From positions 1-64,000 of the forward strand of contig JAZKJV010003263.1 in the NCBI GenBank assembly GCA_037367405.1: a DNA stretch of 64,000 bases, given 5' to 3'. The stretch's first letter is position 1, and each line of letters begins with the position of its first letter. The notes beneath the pieces are model-generated. The model was not told the DNA's origin and made no database searches. It saw only the letters and a program-made list of their open reading frames with translations. Below, in pieces: positions 1 through 13,700 of the stretch. Origin of the DNA: Ottelia alismoides. Lineage: Eukaryota; Streptophyta; Magnoliopsida; Alismatales; Hydrocharitaceae. Made by a program: the position numbers and the translations under genes.

Positions 1-622
1 TGCTCTACATAATATAGTGATACAAGTCTGGGTGTCGAAGGTATATTAGATATTCAAAAGAGAAACACCTCAGTGCATTCCTAGGAAAACAAGCACATAT
101 GACACACCACTCTCTTGGCAGACATAGTGATCAACACCAAAAAATATATATTTTTTGTGTTAATAAGGCACTTGAGAGGATCCTTGTTCTAATGAGGGGG
201 AGAGAAGAAAAGACACCAACATATACCCTCCATCAACCGGCCTTCCATATTTACTTTTAAGTCTAACAACTAAAGAGACGGTGGATAGGATGCAATAAAT
301 GATTTATTCCCTAGTATTGAGGATTGGGTCTTTAGGTGAGTCTCTTGTACTAGAATTTTGGATGATGCTTCGACTCTACACTTGTAAGTGCAGTTTACAC
401 TAAATGTCATATTGTACTCTATATGTATACACACAGAGTCTGATAATTATGGAAGTTGTATTCCTCTTGACAAGAGCTTGGTTCAGCTTAGAATTTTATG
501 ATCACTAAAATCGAAGGTTCTTAACAAATCAAGTCTTGAACATTCACATGTATAGTCAGGGTTTAATCCAACTTATTCATTCTTTATTTGCCCGAGGACG
601 AGCAAGGTTTAAGTATAGGAGA
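1..622 (+). mobile_element. 3' internal end of Athila-like Ty3/Gypsy element C
   Basis: This stretch has no usable reading frame. Near its end (about 590-622) it carries a CGAGGACGAGC-like motif followed by AAGTATAGGAGA just before an LTR start. The same pair of motifs occurs in element B on the minus strand around 21744-21778. I therefore read it as the 3' untranslated tail of a plus-strand Athila-like element whose body lies to the left of the window. The family call is inferred from this shared signature and from the LTR that follows. Confidence 0.55.
611..622 (+). other. Polypurine tract of element C
   Basis: The purine-rich AAGTATAGGAGA lies directly before the LTR start TGATAAAT. It matches in form the tract AAAGTATAGGGGG that precedes the 3' LTR of element B. 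A polypurine tract primes plus-strand DNA synthesis in LTR retrotransposons. Confidence 0.55.
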
Positions 623-3600
623 TGATAAATACATGATTTATCATCATATCTTATATTTATTATCCCTCTCGCTTAAATTATTCAATAAGATTCAACCTTA
701 ATTTGCTAACATTAGCATATAACCCTCTATATTTAATTGACCATAATTATTATATATAAATAGGAGAAACTTCCAATAAGGTAGGTCTTTCCTAGATGCA
801 TGGAAAGCCATGTCAATTTAGTTATTTTTCTATTTGTTTTATGATTTTGAACTTCATAAATTTAATAATAAATGTTAACATAATATGTATATCAAGAAAA
901 TTTTATGATAATATAATTATATTGGACAAAAAATGTTAGTTACAATATGGATACTTTATTTTACAAAACAATATGATAATCATTATTTTATAATGTGTAA
1001 TTTATATTTTACAAAACATTTACATAATTTGCAAATTCGATATTGGATTTTTAAATTTCAGAGAGGCCAACCTCATTGGAAGGTCCCCTTATATAAATAA
1101 TCCTATTAATATGCATGTATTTATATGTTTTCTTAAATATCAAAAATCACATAAAAATAGATTGATATTGTATATTTTGATATTAACTAAAAATCAAAAA
1201 TGCAAAAAAAATCACAATAGAAATTAAAACAAATATTTTTTAATTACTTAAAAATACTTACAAAAATATTACTATGTACAAATGATGTGCTTTGACTTTG
1301 AGTTATGCATGAAACTTGTAGATCTCAAAAAGATCTACAACTTTTATGTTCAGCACTTTTCATTTGACACATGTGCATATTTCTTTTTTATTTTTATTTA
1401 TTTTATTATTTTTTTTCCTATTGGGCCACATGGCTCTCTGGTGGCCCCATGTGGTCCAGCCCTTTGTTATTTACCGCGTGCCTTCTCAACCCTCCAATCG
1501 GATCCACATGACTCATCAAGACCCATCAACAGTGCCGCAATCTGGGCCCTCTGATCTACTTTGATCAGAGCGATCAGGTCCCTCTGCTCCTACTTGATCC
1601 TCGACCGTCTGATGGACTCCAATAGACAGCCATGATCCTTCGTCAATCTCCCGTGCCCCCTTCTTTTCCAAACGTCGAGAGTGGCAACCACTAATCTTAT
1701 CCATATTTCCCCAACCAGCTCATGCCTCCTCTCCACCTCATTTCACCTTCCCATCGTAGACCTAACTACACACTTCCATGCCCTACTCCTAATGCCTCCT
1801 CTTCTGTATCAGCATGCGATCGAGGAGCGGTTGAACCTAGATCGTCAACCACCTGGAACGCTCCTCATCTCTTCAAATCCACCTCCTTTGGTTGCCTTAG
1901 CGGTTATCCATCATTATACGAGCTTCAACCCAGCTCTCCTTCTCCTCATGTGACAGAGGAGTGAGGCTAGGAGGAGCAACGGCATCTGATAGCTCGGGTT
2001 TGGCCCATGGTCACTTCGGCCATGCTACGACTGCTCTAGCAGTTGTTCGAGCTTCTCCCCAAGGCCGGGGGACCTCACCAATGACAATTTGCAATTTCCA
2101 GGTAACATAGATCTTGTCTTCTCTTTTTTTCTACTATTTTATTAGCATCATACAACAAACATCACCACACTCCGAGATGCACCCAAGCTTCATCATGTAT
2201 CAGAGATACACACTGAAGCATTAGGTCACTTCCTCCTCTCCGCTAGAACCTCGTACACCTAGACCCCTTTATTCATCGACTTGGTCAGAGAAGAACCCAT
2301 TCAATCCATTCACCCTCTTCATCCCACAGCTCCCATTTCACCTCACATCACATGCACACAATCGCTTCAGCTATCACTTACCATTTTAAATGTCAATTCT
2401 TCAATGGAAAGAGGATTTGGAGCCTCTCCATTCTAGAGGTTCTATTCTGATGAAGGGGTGTCGACCCAACCATCCAGCCACCCCAACACTCCTTTCCACT
2501 TCTAAGATCTTTGCCAACTATACTGGGATCTTCATCGACCTTTAGATCATAAGGAGGTACCCAGAGGAGGAACTAGGGGCTTGCTTGAGTCCCATCTGCA
2601 CCGTTGCATCAACAAGGAAGATGGAGGAACTTGGAATAGAAGGTGCCATTGGATTATCCGTGATCTAACGGTTCAGATGACTTGACATCTTCAGATCCAG
2701 TCCAAGAGCTTCGATGGAACCGATCCTACTCCGGAACCACTCAGGCCAACCACATTTCCTGAGGCACCTATGTCGGATCGACCCATTGCCCGAGCCTCCA
2801 CCCACGTGCACAGTGCATGAATGCCTGGAAGATTTGCAGCTACACCTGTGTATGTCTTCAAAATTGCATACATGTCCAGCCATCACATGCCTCGCGTGGC
2901 ATGTAGAAGCAAATTGTGTAAGGGACCTGTAGGATTTCTAAATTTTCAAATATACCCCCATGCATATGAATATTTATAGGGAAGGCCTTGTGAGTTTTAT
3001 AAATTGCATTTATGCCCCTTGGAGGGCATGTTTGCAAGGAATTTTGTACATGTTTCTCATAATTTCTTTCAATTATGCCCCTAGACAATTTCCTTTATAA
3101 CTTGAGCATATGAACTTGGTTTTCAGTGATTTAAATTTCATTTTGATGCTTGCTTGATCATCTATTTATTGACATTATTTTAGATTGTGATTTGATGTTT
3201 GAACAAGATGATTTAATTAGATATATATTGTATCAAAAAATTGATCATTTAAATGTCATGAAGTAAAATTAGACCTAGTTTGATGCAAATGACTCATGAA
3301 ATTAAATCTGTATTTATTGCTCAATTAATTAATCATATCAGGGGGTATATTTGTGAGTTTGCATATGTTGCATTTCATCCCATCTTGTTGCATCATGTCA
3401 TTGAAACTAACTTGCTTAAAATCAAATTAAATTGCATATTGTCCCATATGTTTAGGTTTTGCATCATTTCAGGTGTGCATTTGTTAACCTAGATAGTTTA
3501 TTGATCGCTTAACTGAGGTATTAATATCTTCATTAATCACGAGATAGCTCGTGTCCCTTATATCGACCCTGGACTTATACAAGTTAAAATTTTAGTCGAG

Positions 3601-3693
3601 CCACTCCTCACGGAGATTCTCGCTCGGTTCTGATTGACCTGCAAATGGTCGTATTACAACAAGTTAATATAAGTTAGCTGATTTATTTAATCA
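623..3693 (+). repeat. 3' LTR of Athila-like element C
   Basis: This LTR of about 3.07 kb starts TGATAAAT after a polypurine tract and ends ATTTAATCA, giving short terminal inversion. Near 3570-3640 it carries a gaccctgg...cgagcc...gctcggt block. That block matches, in reverse complement, the LTR that starts near 62868, and more loosely the LTRs of element B. Open frames inside it (for example 1282-1554 and 1681-1964) have no recognisable domains and are not genes. The right boundary is supported because recognisable protease-region sequence of element D resumes just after it. The left copy and the TSD partner lie outside the window. Confidence 0.6.
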
Positions 3694-5496
3694 GAGATGT
3701 ACTCTATCCCTTCCTCATAAGTGCATTTTGAACCAGGTAGATGGAATACAACCATCTTCCCAAAATAGTCCAAGCATGCATGGTGCCTCTTTAACTAGTC
3801 CATGCCTAAAAATGATGTCAAAATCCTCTAGATGAATCAATAGTAGGAAAGCAGGCATTTCGTTCCCACATATCTGCAAAGCTACATCATCAAAGAATTG
3901 GCCTCCTGAGCCCTTTTTGTAGTACGGGGGAGAAACCCTCATCATGGACTTGCTCGATGTGGGCACCATACTATGTGCAAGGAATGAATATGTAGACCTT
4001 GAATCAAATAATGTGTGTAAAGCAATCCCATGATCATGGACTTGCTCGATGTGGGCACCATACTATGTGCAAGGAATGAATATGTAGACCTTGAATCAAA
4101 TAATATGTGTAAAGCAATCCCATGGGCTAAAATCATACCTCTGAAAATCGATCTAGAAGCATGAGCCTACTCCTGCGTCATTACGTTTAGCTGCCCACGT
4201 GATGGTGCATTAGATCCTGCAGTGTTGAATGCCTATAGTGGGGTCCGTTGAAAGTCTCCACGTCCAAATTTCGATCCTTGAAATTGTCTAGAAGACCAGC
4301 TGGTATTCCACTCTATTGTTGTTGCATACCCGAACTGCTAGCATGCAATGGGAATTGGGTATTGAATTGGTTCGATTATCTACAATGGTAATAAGTATTA
4401 TTGTTTTCTTGTAACAAGCTTCCTCCATAAGCAAAACTACTGCCCCAAGCCTACGACTATGTGTCTGCATAGGGGGATGGGAAAAAACTGGACCATGGCC
4501 TACCAAGGCATGCCCCAAGGTAGGGGATGGTGTAAACTTGCTAGTCGTCAGCGTTATCGTTGTCAGGTGGTGGCGACGGTCTCTAAAGAACCGAGAGAAG
4601 TCCCGACGTGTTGCTCTACTAGGCTGGGGTGGAGGCAACTGTGGCCGACCTTCATGTAACCGGCTCTGTGTAACCTCCCACTTCGTGCATCCCTCATATG
4701 AACTTCTGTAAGTTCTCCTGTGGGTAATTTGTAGTAGCAAGGGAATGGTGACAGCTCTATGTAATAGATCAGGTACTCCTAGGCTATCATCAACCCCTAT
4801 TCAGCTCAGCGAACTCTCTCCTCTAATCTTCTACCTAATAGTCTAGGTAGAACTCTGAGCAGAACTCGTCAAGGAAGACCTCCCAAGTGATGGGCTCGGT
4901 CAGGTGCCCTTAGTGGCATTCCACCACCGCTTTGCATACCCAGCCAATGAGTACTCTACAAAAGATACCTAAATGTCCTCAAGAGTATGGATCATACTCA
5001 GAACCTTTACCACTTATGTCATCCACAACTCTGCATCCTCAGGGATGGCGGTATCGAAGAACTATGGTACCATCGTCCATTGATATGCTACATAGTGCTT
5101 TGATGTTTATATAAAGCATCTCCATCATACATCTGCTCAGGCTCTATAGAAAATGACAGGTCGACACCCTCCTCCTCGTCGTGAGAGGGACGATAGGAGG
5201 GATGTCATATTGTTGGAGTCGATGCTCGATCACCTCTTTAAGTTGTCGGATGCCCGTACGAGTTGTACAAGGAACGCCAACTATTGTGCTACATCTAGAT
5301 CCACATGAGGCAGCATGGTTTTGCATAAAGAACCACGGCATTAATACTTGCTTTACTTACGAGAGACATATGGACATGTATATAAAATATGTTATTCTCC
5401 TTTGGACTTGTGTCAGGTCAGGAAACTCTCAAACACTATCATGTATTTCGAACACCAATGAGGAACAATATGTGTGGAATAAAATGAAGTATCATT
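3694..5496 (-). mobile_element. Decayed Ty3/Gypsy element D, gag-protease region
   Basis: Minus-strand translation shows broken retrotransposon coding sequence. A gag stretch reading roughly ITWEVFLDEF lies near 4800-4890. A retropepsin-like segment with FDSRSTYSFLAHS lies near 4060-4120. A post-protease stretch lies near 3720-3940, with LQICGNEMPAFLLL and LEDFDIIF, the usual link toward reverse transcriptase in chromovirus-type Gypsy elements. Stops and frameshifts are frequent. Reverse transcriptase and integrase are absent and presumably lie left of element C, which inserted here. The Del/Tekay-like assignment is an inference. Confidence 0.65.
3941..4124. repeat. 92-bp tandem duplication in element D
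   Basis: Two adjacent 92-bp copies (3941-4032 and 4033-4124) differ at only one or two positions. They duplicate the protease-region segment of D and further disrupt it. Confidence 0.9.
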
Positions 5497-5508
5497 GCTC
5501 TGATACCA
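5497..5508 (-). other. Primer binding site of element D
   Basis: The minus strand reads TGGTATCAGAGC, the complement of the initiator tRNA-Met 3' end that many plant LTR retrotransposons use. It fixes the minus orientation of D and places the 5' LTR immediately to the right. Confidence 0.75.
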
Positions 5509-5513
5509 ATCTT

Positions 5514-7032
5514 TGACAAAGTTCTCCTTAGGATACGGGTGCTCGACAAACTGATTCCACGCACATATATTTCCACATTCAAAACATGCAATTTAATTGT
5601 AAGCAGGAGACAATAGAACAAAGAAGGTTGGAATTTAAAATTTCTTTCCATTCATAGCATGTCCAGCGTTCATTTCTACAATCCATATCCACAAAAATAT
5701 TACATGTATGCGTCAAAAAATGTATCCATACATACATGGTACATTTCATGACTCTCAAAATGCTAAAGTGGTAAAATTACATGTAAAACTAGCTACAAAT
5801 ACTATACCACATAAAGCCCATGTAACTGCACAAAAAGAAGTACCTCCAAGTCGCCCACTATTGTGGCAGCTTCTGAGAACCTGTGGATCCAACATATAGA
5901 CGTTATAAGTGAAATTGCCTAGTACGATATAAAAATTACAACAAGTACGGTACTAAGAAGTGTGAAAAAGAAATGACAAGGCAAATTGTACTCACAAAGA
6001 AAGCAAATTCTATTCATTTTCATTAGATATGAATAACCCAAGCTTCGTGGATAGTCTATGGTCTTTGTCCACATGAGACCTCACACTATGACTCTAAGGC
6101 AATGAGAAGGCCTTAGGGTTGGGGTGCCCTTCATAGGCATGCGGTGGGGTATAAGTCATCCTAACTAAGTTCCAGACACATCCTTTTAGCTTCACTTATC
6201 CAACTATAACTCTGATTTTGAAATCAAATTCCAACTTGTGAATTACGCAAACCACCCAAATCCACTACCCACATGTAAGAAGCCATGGTGGCGTAGGGCA
6301 CGAGTCAAAGAATTGGTTAATAAGATCACTAATACCATAGTCGAAATCCCAACGACTATCCCAATCCTCCTTATGCACAGGAAACATGTATTTCATTTCC
6401 AACTTCGTTAACCCCATTTCCAAGAACTCCCCTCTTAGTGATCCCACCCAGAATAACAACCAATGTGGCCTACACCAGCCAGTATACGAGTGTTAACCCT
6501 AAGTGAACAATCGAATAATTAGACTACCAACCATGATGACTTGGCTCGCTCTCGAAGCACTGGACTAAAGGCATGCACGTACTGAGGTTGAACATCGCGA
6601 AGTGACTCCTTGGTGTGCCAAGCAACATGTCCTCCAACCAACGCAACTATTGGTTTCGTGGTGTCTAAGTTTCTACTTGGAGCCTCAAGGGTGCATACAC
6701 ATTCCTTGGCGTCAACGTCTCCACCACCATATCCCATGAAATATCACCCATACAATAATAATCACCATGGACTAAAATATTCTCTAGAAACCTTTAGAAA
6801 TTTTGAATTGGTTATTCACCATCTTATTCTACATAGGAAACAGAAAACAAAGAACCTAATGAGTCCTGAGAATCTGGGAAACATCTCTTACTCATATCAT
6901 GTTTGTTCCATTGAAAGTCTACAGATTGAATACAGTATCTGAGAATAAGGTCCATGGATTCATCATAAAATAAGGAGATATGGAAAGAGAATATATGAAT
7001 CCAAAACCATTCTGCATCCTTTGTGGGCACAA
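5514..7032 (-). repeat. Probable 5' LTR of element D (right edge uncertain)
   Basis: The sequence starts TGACAAAG five bases beyond the primer binding site. No coding domain is recognised: the open frames at 6265-6459 and 6519-6737 resemble no family I know. The right edge is set where ABCC-like coding sequence becomes recognisable, and the plus-strand CACAACA near 7027-7033 would give a TGTTGTG start on the minus strand. That boundary is a guess, because the second LTR lies outside the window. Confidence 0.4.
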
Positions 7033-7034
7033 CA

Positions 7035-8232
7035 AATCAGTGTTTACTAAAGCTTCTACCATCACTTTTAGCCTCTGGTATTGTGCTTCCATAAGTTTGG
7101 TCTGGAACTTGTGCTAAAGTTTGGTCGATGGTGTGTTTCATACACCAGTTAGCACTATCACAGCAAGCCGGGAAAATGTAGCGAGCCCAGGACATTGTAG
7201 ATAATTAGCAGAACAATGCACAGTTGGAGGATTGTCATCCATGTCTGAAGCAAGTAGGAAATTCTCCGATCCTATAAGCATTTACAATGACATAATTCAT
7301 AATCTCACCTAAAGAGTGCATCATTTTTTATGCAGTGGAGAGCCTCAGATGCTTCCAATATATAGAAGCAGACAAAAGAGACCTTATTTGAAGGCCCACA
7401 ATTTTGCTAAGAAAGTGCCACTGGCATTTTGCTACCAATTCCATATTTTTCTCTATAGCAAATAAAGCCAATGCCAAGAAGAAACTTTCCAGTAGAGACT
7501 TATCCTACTGTTCAACCAATTTAATGAAAGATTTTAGAATTATAAGGCCAAAGAACAGTGGGAGTATCTTAAGGAATGCAAAGACTCCACTAATTAAAAT
7601 GATGCGCCAACAGAAATCTGCAATGGCCCTAAAAACGGATGTGGGGGTGGGGAGGTCTAAATATGTCCATTCAACTTCTCACTGATAAGTTATAGCAAGT
7701 TTCAGCTCAAGAAATGATGCACAGTCGAGGTTTGTCCTGCTGCTCTAGTTGTTTCTGAAAACCCCTCTTCAATAGAGGATTCGACGACCAAAATGAAAGT
7801 CTATTGAGGAATTCAGTTGTTACAGATGGAGTGGCATGGTCTCTTGAATCAACTTCAATGTTGTAAGGCTCTTTATTTAGCATCGTGAGAAGGGGCTCAA
7901 TATCGAATCCATTTATATCTTCTCTCTTATTTGCCATTAAATCGCATAAAATTAAAATAACCGATCCTGGTAAGGACAATAAGTCTAGAATTCCTTGGAG
8001 AGAAACAACTCTGACCAAAGAAATTTCCAAAATGGCCGAAAGACAAAGAAATGTTTCCCATACAACCACGACTCCTAACCAAACTCTCAAGTATGCCCCT
8101 TCGGATATACTTCTTCTGACACCAAAGCTGATGCAAATAAGAACCCATGTAAAGCCATGCAAAGAAGGTAAAGCCCACAAATGTAGAGGTACAACAACCT
8201 TGGATCTCTTCAGTTCTTCTCCAAGTACATAT
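7035..8232 (-). pseudogene. ABCC-type (MRP) ABC transporter pseudogene, 3' segment
   Basis: The minus-strand translation matches plant ABC transporter subfamily C in order. It runs from the end of the N-terminal membrane region (EELKRSK, then HGFTWVLI and LLSLPGSVILIL) to the linker FLNRLSFWSSNPLLKRGFQK. The first transmembrane domain follows: LISGVFAFLKILPLFFGLI, LQIRSLLSA, LGEIMNYV, ATFSRLAVIVLT and KLMEAQYQRLK. ABCC pumps are membrane exporters of conjugates, usually about 1450-1500 aa. Only about 400 residues survive here, with no nucleotide-binding domain. Stops occur after LCIIS (about 7704) and after KLVEQ (about 7497), and the frame shifts near 7240. The 5' end is cut at 8232 by the LTR of element A and the frame resumes at 38914. 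The 3' end stops at element D. It is clearly not functional. Confidence 0.85.
8228..8232. other. Target-site duplication of element A, left copy
   Basis: This catat lies directly outside the LTR start TGAAGG. It pairs with cgtat at 38914-38918. The single difference is consistent with CpG deamination. Confidence 0.7.
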
Positions 8233-10736
8233 TGAAGGATATAGAAAGATCCTTAAGCGCATCATGGAAGCAAGAAGATCGCATCATATGCGATCGGAGC
8301 GACTAGTCACACTAGTTACACGGTGCAGCAGAATTTAAAAAAATCTAAATGATGAAATCACATGATCCAAGAACATTTCTCAGATTTTTCCATCTAAACC
8401 ACAAAGGGGTATTAGGATTACCTCTTGAAGCGTGGTTGCGACCAAAGTCTCTAAATAAAAAGACCTCATGTCTCAAGTTCGACCCAACGGAGGATATGCA
8501 AGCGATGAATCTCCTAACCTCGTCACACGAGATTCGATGTCTTATTCACGAGCGAGGTGCACTGAAGGAGACAAAGATCCACAAGAGGTCAAAGTGATGA
8601 CACAATGGCGTGGCGACGACGGTGATTCTCTTTAAGGCACAAAGTAGATGGTCACTTAGAGAGAGAGAGATGGGGTGCACAGTATGAGAATGAGAGAGAG
8701 AGATGATTCAATTGTTGTGTGTAAAAAGAAGAGCTAGGGTTGCCTCTTCTTTTATAGTATTTTGGGAGTCCATGGATCACAATCCATATGAAACACAAAA
8801 TCAATAGTCAAGATTGATTTGTGTTTCTATTCAATAGCCATGATTTTGTTGTATAAAAATACAACAACAATTAATTTAGATTAAATTAAATATATTGAAT
8901 AATCAACATAATTTAATTCGAACTAAATCAATTAGGATAGACGAATTAGGAAGAAGGTCACCCACCTTCCTAAAATAGGGGGGACGACCACCCTTGAGAA
9001 TGGGTCAAAGGGTGGTCATCCACCATCCATAAAACTAAGGTGTTAGCCCTTCTTATTTTGTGAGATATAAAATCTCACATAATCCTTCATATATATGTAC
9101 AACAACTTTGTTGTAAATTATTTCACAAAAATAATTCGAAATTAATATTCCAATTATGCTATTAAATAATTGTGAATCATATTCACAACCTAAAATCAAA
9201 TGTAAATTGTATTTTTAATTAATTTTCAATATGAATCCAATCCACATCAACAATTAATTTGTAGATACTATTTACAATAAGTCCTCTTTATTATATTATA
9301 AATCACATTTATAATATATAAATAATATGGATAGTGCTATCCACATTATTCATATCCTTGATAATTAAACCACATTTAATTATCTTAGATCATCATTCTC
9401 ATGCATATAAATAATATGAATCATATTCAAACTATTCATGATAATTAAATCACATTTAATTATCAATTTCTCAATGCTCAGATACATAAATCATCAACGG
9501 ATTTATTCTTAAACTCTTTCAAGAATAATGCACTTTCTCTGTGGATACTTGAAGATAAGGACAAGGCGATTGTACGTTCCAAGTATAGTGACTTGGATAT
9601 TGAGATCACATCTCAAAATCCAGATCTCGGGGACCTTGCATAGATGTTGATTAAATCAAAGTTGTAAATCCAATCCTCTCATTGCATCCAAATCACATTC
9701 AGATCAATGTTCAATATTTGGAATAAGATCAGATTACTTCTCTACTAAGAGGAGTCACTAAAATCCAAACTTGTTTCATCACTCTCTCGGAATGGAAGCG
9801 TCATGGTTATACAATCGTTTATGATCACATCACCCTCAGGTATTCCTAATACCTGTACATCCTGCAAGCTGGAAGACTTGGAATAAACCTGAACTTTTAG
9901 ATCTTATTAAGATCGTCTCCTTCAGAGTTTTATCATTAAGTTTCTCATCTAATCATTGGGAGCTAGTATCGATCATATACTTTCCAAAAGCATATATCAT
10001 ACCCAGGTATTGATCATAAACTTTCCAGAAGCATATATCAAACCTACAAATTCAGTCAAGATTCAAAAGCGAAATGACCTTGCACGGAATTTGATTCTTA
10101 ATATCTCATGAGTGAACTCATGTCTTCCGGTTCAGTAATGAACCCGTATGATCCTTTTGAGAGATCATATTACTCATATGTCATTGTATGCACACCATCT
10201 CGTTGGTGTATAGCCCTTGATTATGCCATCAAAATATATGTCCGCCAAATGCACATACTTAGACATATAGCAATACATCTATCTTCAGTTAGAGGATGCA
10301 AGCTTATATCGTGACAGCATATGACATAGGTCTTGGTTATCTCGATCTCGCTAAGTCAACTATTTGACCTAACTTATCTGACACTCTAAATCTCTATTCT
10401 TATGCAGAGGACCTGCATCAAGAGGTCGATCAGATATCAGCCAAAAGAGAAAGGATTTCCATCTCCTACTCATGTCGGAGGTCATCTATTAACAGTCATT
10501 TGATGGTGCTTGATGAGTATTCAATCTAACTCTTTAGATATTCATCCAAGCACCAGCCTCTATGATTCAACAATTGAATTAACAACTATATGATCATTAA
10601 GATGGCCATGGTACATAACCCTAATTGTACTAAGGGACCTATTATGCAGATTAATCATTCTTCACTTTAGATCAGGGATGATATTTGCAATAACATTTAT
10701 TGCATAATGGCTCGTCGCGGGCTCGCATGTCCAACA
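8233..10736 (-). repeat. 3' LTR of Copia element A
   Basis: This 2504-bp LTR is colinear with 16213-16780 plus 36932-38913 and with the solo LTR at 51009-53124. It runs TGAAGGATA to GTCCAACA on the plus strand. It contains GA dinucleotide runs near 8659-8705 and the intact target sequence agggttgcctc, which in the other LTR was split by element B. Small open frames inside it (8349-8597, 10108-10314) are LTR sequence, not genes. Confidence 0.9.
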
Positions 10737-13700
10737 ATCTCCAACTAGCCCAAAGAGTCATTATTGGGCTAATCTTTAATCCTAAACTCATGTGTTAATC
10801 ATAAGCCATTTAGAAAAATAGCTTGGTAAGCTGACTAGTCACTCTATTCCGGAGAGACTATGACAAGACCTTTTACGGTACTTGCATATCCCTTAGTAAC
10901 ATTGCTCGCATCCAATGTGAATGTTGTATCTTATGCAACCAAAACTCAATTTTGTTAAAGCGGTTATACTGTCCTTGACACTACAGCTCAATAATGAATA
11001 TAACCAGTATGTAATTCCTATTATCCTTATCAGAATGACCTTATTCTCAGATATCTCTATCTCCTAGGACTAAGACCTAGTCTTATGTCTTATAAGGCAT
11101 TGGTTGTTAAGACCTTTCATATCACTATATGTAAAGTCTTAAGTTCTTAAAAATAAGACTTTGAGATCACTATATCAAAAGTCTTATCATCATTGAAGAT
11201 ATTGATATTACTACAATCAAGTGTTTTATCTTCATAGTAGGATTAGCAATAATTACTACTCCCATTGCATGGCAAACATCTGATTTTTGTACACATCTAG
11301 CATACACCAAGCTTCTCATAACTGGTGTATAAGGGCAAGCAGTTTTAGCATTCACTTCCTTAACTCTTTGATGTGTTATCCCTTCAAATAGGTCAGTATC
11401 ATATCTTAAGTGAATGAAGCCTCCCTAGGATTTTTCCCAAAAATGGAATGTGTCCAAGGTGTACCACTAATGTAACAATCCCAATACCCTCTTCTCTTTG
11501 CTTCTGAACATTTTTAGAACTAAGAGCTAAGAGGTATCCTTGAGATCATATCTCAAGGTATAGAACAAAAAGATCATAAAACACTTATTTTCATCCTTAT
11601 ATCACTCCAAATGATTAGGATATTATCTATATTTAATATGATGAACACAATGGCACTCCCACTAAGCTTCATATGGTTCATCAAGATTCTATTTGGCATC
11701 ATAATATTTATAATTTCATTAAATCTAGCGTTCCAACTACAAGAAGCTTATTTGAGTCCATAGATGGAGTTTCTTAAGCTTGCACACCTTGCATTACTCA
11801 TCCATGAAGCCATGGGGATACTTCATATAAATATCCTCGATGAGGAATTCGTAGAGGAATGCAATCTTGACTTCCATCTTGAAGATGTCAGTCAAGTTGT
11901 GTAGCTATAGTTATCAATATTCTGATGGGTTTAGCAAGGTCACTAAAGAGAAAATCTCATCGCAAGCGATGTCTTCTCTTCATGTGTATCTTGTGAATAC
12001 GATCCGTGCTTTGAAGGTCTCTACCTTCTCATGAGGTTCCCTCTTTCTCTTGAAGATCCATTTACATCTAACATGTTTTACCTGTATAGGTGGATCCTCG
12101 AGGGTCCATATACAACACTTGCATATGAAGTCTACTTTAGACTTTATACTAACATCCATCTCCCCATATGATCCTCAGAAACTTCATCATATGAAGTCAA
12201 ATCATTGTTAGATTTATAGGACACATGGAATCTATACCCTTTAGGTGGCCTTACCACCCTCAAACTGATTTTAGGAGGTATGAGTGTTTCATCTTTAATT
12301 GTCCTTTTAGCTTCCGATTTTAGGAGCCTCATTATCTTCTCAAAATTCAATGCGTTCATTTACTTCATTTTGATCTTGATTCTCAAGAAAGTCATCCTCT
12401 TATAATCATATTCTTAGATATGAAATATTTTAAGAATCTCAAGGTCATAAAGTAGGTATCCAATACCATCCTTTATATTCCTAATGAAGTAGCACTTTCT
12501 AGTGTTGTATTCCAGCATTCTTGCATCCATAATATGCTTATGGACCAAGCAACCCTAAATCCTCAAGTGTCCAACACTTGGCTAGATTCCAAACCATAGC
12601 TTATAAGGTTTTTCAGGTTTAGATTTGCATGGAATCTTATTAAGGATATATATTATAGTTTCCACTACATATATACCTGGAAACTAAGAGGTAATTATGC
12701 TAAGATTCATCATTGATCAAATTATGTCACGTATGATCCAATTGTATCTCCCTACAACTCTATTGAGTTTATGTATACTAGGAGGAGTGAGATAGGAATG
12801 ATATTCTTTTTACATAAGGTATTTCTTGAATTCATCTAATAGGTACTTGTTACCTTGATTAGATCAAATTCTTTCATCTTCCTTCAAACATTGGTTCTGA
12901 ACCAAAATTGTGAAATATTTGAACATTTCAAAGGTTTCTAAAAGGAAAGAAATCTCATATCATAAAAATCATTATTAAATATCACCTATCATTAATATTT
13001 ATCATGATATAGATAATACATATACATCAATATGTACGAGAACTTGAATGCCTTGGCATCTTATATCATTAAAAAATAAGAGTGTATCAGACATTTTACT
13101 TTGAATCTCTTATAAGTATGTAAGTTTTGAACCTTTGGACAATCTAAAGTTCAATATCTTACTAGTCTATTGATCGTATCAATAGACATATGTCTAAGAC
13201 TCGATGCTAGATCATTGTCAAATGATCTTCATCCTCCTATTGATCTTTTAAGGTTTAATTTTCAGTATTTAGAAACGTTAATGAATCATTCATAAATTTT
13301 CTAATTAGTAGAGTCCTCTAGATGTTAGATTACTATCTGAAATATATTCATCATAACTCTTTATGATATGTCTATTCCAGAATTCATGTTTATTTCCAAC
13401 ATTTAGAAATAAACAATGAGTGTATTCAAATATCTAGGTCATAGAGACATTCCCTAAGATTAAGGGCTCTCCCACTGAAAATATTAAGTCTATCTATCCA
13501 ATAAAAATTATTGCAATAATTGCATCAATATCCATGTGGATGACTATTAAACCTTAGGATCAAATTTTCTAGTCTTCTAAAACATATGCAACAATTGCAA
13601 GTGTTATTAAAAGAATGAGATACAATTATTAGACTGTCTTATCAAATAAGTAAGTCAATTTCAATTAGTATATGTAGATGTATAATATGTTGATGGACTA

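Noticed and set aside
6265..6737. Two minus-strand frames in the LTR of element D as host exons
   Set aside because: There is no family resemblance and no splice context. They lie between the D primer site and the ABCC relic, where an LTR is expected.
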